From positions 109,657-116,160 of the forward strand of contig NVVT01000006.1 in the NCBI GenBank assembly GCA_002733465.1: a DNA stretch of 6,504 bases, given 5' to 3'. Below are positions 5,745 through 6,504 of the stretch, piece by piece. The stretch's first letter is position 1. Each line of letters starts with the position of its first letter. The notes beneath the pieces are model-generated. The model ran no database searches, was not told the origin of the DNA, and saw only the letters and a list, made by a program, of their open reading frames with translations. This stretch comes from Kangiella sp. (lineage in GTDB: Bacteria; Pseudomonadota; Gammaproteobacteria; Enterobacterales; Kangiellaceae). Position numbers and translations under genes: made by a program.

Positions 5745-6410
5745 ATGACTCAAATGAAACAGCATTGTCTTTTTAAACAACTGGGTCGTCAAGACTACCA
5801 GCCTATTTGGCAAGAAATGAAAGACTTTACGGTTAATCGTGATGAAAATACGCAAGATGAAATTTGGTTTGTTGAACATTCTCCCGTTTTTACTCAGGGT
5901 CAAGCGGGTAAAGAAGAGCATATATTATCACCTAAAGATATTCCTGTTGTAAAAGTGGATAGAGGCGGGCAAGTGACTTATCACGGCCCTGGTCAACAAG
6001 TGATATATTTTTTGATTGATTTAAAACGTAAAAAAATGGGTGTACGTCAGTTAGTAACTGCGATTGAAAACATTATTATAGATTTGCTGGCAAAATATAA
6101 TATCACTTCATCCGCAAAATCTGATGCACCGGGTGTTTATGTTGATGATAAAAAAATATGTTCACTCGGTTTGAAAATAAAACGAGGATGTTCTTTTCAC
6201 GGGTTGGCACTTAACGTGAAGATGAATCTAGAACCTTTTTTGAGAATAAACCCTTGTGGATATCAGGGTTTAGAAGTAACGCAGACATCTGCTTTAAGTG
6301 GGCTAAATGAATTGTCAGAAGTTGAAAAAAGTATAAAACCAATTATTATAAAATATTTAAATTACAATCATTCGAGCGATATTGCTGTTGGAAAATCAAA
6401 TGTCCGATAA
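5745..6410 (+). CDS. lipB: Octanoyl-[acyl-carrier-protein]:protein N-octanoyltransferase LipB
   Basis: LipB moves an octanoyl group from acyl carrier protein to the lipoyl-domain lysine of target proteins (E2 subunits, GcvH) in the cytosol, the first step of de novo lipoate assembly. The 221 residues (E. coli 213) carry the family motifs: DEIWFVEHSPVFTQGQAGK at 38-56, RGGQVTYHGPGQQ at 73-85, SDAPGVYV at 126-133, KKICSLGLKI at 136-145, FHGLALNV at 151-158 and RINPCGYQG at 167-175. The catalytic pair is Lys137 and Cys171, with the same 34-residue separation as Lys135/Cys169 in E. coli. Residues after about 185 diverge, and the last few codons overlap lipA. The start at 5745 has no clear Shine-Dalgarno. 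Met4 (5754) is an alternative, and a stop at 5730 bounds the frame. ybeD lies 29 bp upstream. Confidence 0.97.
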   Translation: MTQMKQHCLFKQLGRQDYQPIWQEMKDFTVNRDENTQDEIWFVEHSPVFTQGQAGKEEHILSPKDIPVVKVDRGGQVTYHGPGQQVIYFLIDLKRKKMGVRQLVTAIENIIIDLLAKYNITSSAKSDAPGVYVDDKKICSLGLKIKRGCSFHGLALNVKMNLEPFLRINPCGYQGLEVTQTSALSGLNELSEVEKSIKPIIIKYLNYNHSSDIAVGKSNVR

Positions 6411-6504
6411 CCAAATACATGAAAGTCAAATACCGATCAAAGTCATTTCTAGCGGTAAAAAATTTGAGACTGAGCAAGGTTTTTCTGCGATTAAAGATGG
6501 GGTT
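6400..6504 (+). CDS. lipA: Lipoyl synthase LipA, 5' end only
   Basis: An open frame starts at ATG 6400, 11 bp inside the end of lipB, and runs off the window after 35 codons (MSDNQIHESQIPIKVISSG, then KKFETEQGFSAIKDGV). GGAA at 6390-6393, 6 nt upstream, can act as the ribosome site. LipA is the radical-SAM enzyme that inserts two sulfurs into protein-bound octanoate, the step after LipB. The segment seen is the poorly conserved N-terminal leader. The IPIKV stretch resembles LipA leaders, but neither the CxxxxxC auxiliary-cluster motif nor the CxxxCxxC radical-SAM motif is in the window. The call therefore leans on gene order and the tight overlap with lipB. Confidence 0.75.
   Translation, partial: MSDNQIHESQIPIKVISSGKKFETEQGFSAIKDGV

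Noticed and set aside
5712..5921. Minus-strand 69-codon frame over the ybeD-lipB junction
   Set aside because: Most of it is antisense to the conserved N-terminal part of lipB, and its translation resembles no family I recognise.

Overview
This window is a stretch of chromosomal housekeeping DNA from a low-G+C gammaproteobacterium (G+C roughly 38-40% by eye, not counted). It carries the classic cell-elongation and lipoate cluster in the order rlmH (3' end) - mrdA (PBP2) - mrdB (RodA) - rlpA - dacA (PBP5 type) - ybeD - lipB - lipA (5' end), all on the + strand. This matches the gene order of the E. coli region, except that no ybeF-like gene lies between lipB and lipA. The protein sequences are clearly gammaproteobacterial, but I cannot assign a genus from sequence alone.

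Layout. Positions 1-85 are the tail of rlmH. After a 56-bp gap comes a compact block, mrdA-mrdB-rlpA (142-4030). mrdA and mrdB overlap by one base (TAATG), with a strong Shine-Dalgarno for mrdB inside the end of mrdA, and rlpA follows 5 bp later. A 54-bp gap (4031-4084) holds a consensus TATAAT box and a perfect 8-bp stem-loop just upstream of dacA. The 170-bp gap between dacA and ybeD (5261-5430) is the only stretch with conspicuous unexplained structure. It has a ~100-bp imperfect palindrome with 24-nt arms that starts at the dacA stop codon and contains smaller hairpins, then a short direct repeat, then a G/C-rich palindrome whose G-run seems to supply the ribosome binding site for ybeD. 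ybeD and lipB follow, and lipB overlaps the start of lipA by 11 bp.

How the genes work together. PBP2 (transpeptidase) and RodA (SEDS glycosyltransferase) form the core synthase of the rod-shape elongasome. RlpA is a SPOR-domain outer-membrane lipoprotein with predicted lytic transglycosylase activity on denuded glycan. DacA trims the terminal D-Ala from pentapeptide stems. LipB and LipA carry out octanoyl transfer and sulfur insertion in lipoate synthesis, and YbeD is a small conserved protein of uncertain role. Active-site residues are intact in every complete enzyme.

I see no new protein system, mobile gene, CRISPR array or defence module. The points worth a second look are the composite repeat between dacA and ybeD, the promoter plus 5'-terminal stem-loop of dacA, and a conserved Asp/Asp/His/Cys constellation in PBP2 that matches the zinc site reported for Acinetobacter PBP2.
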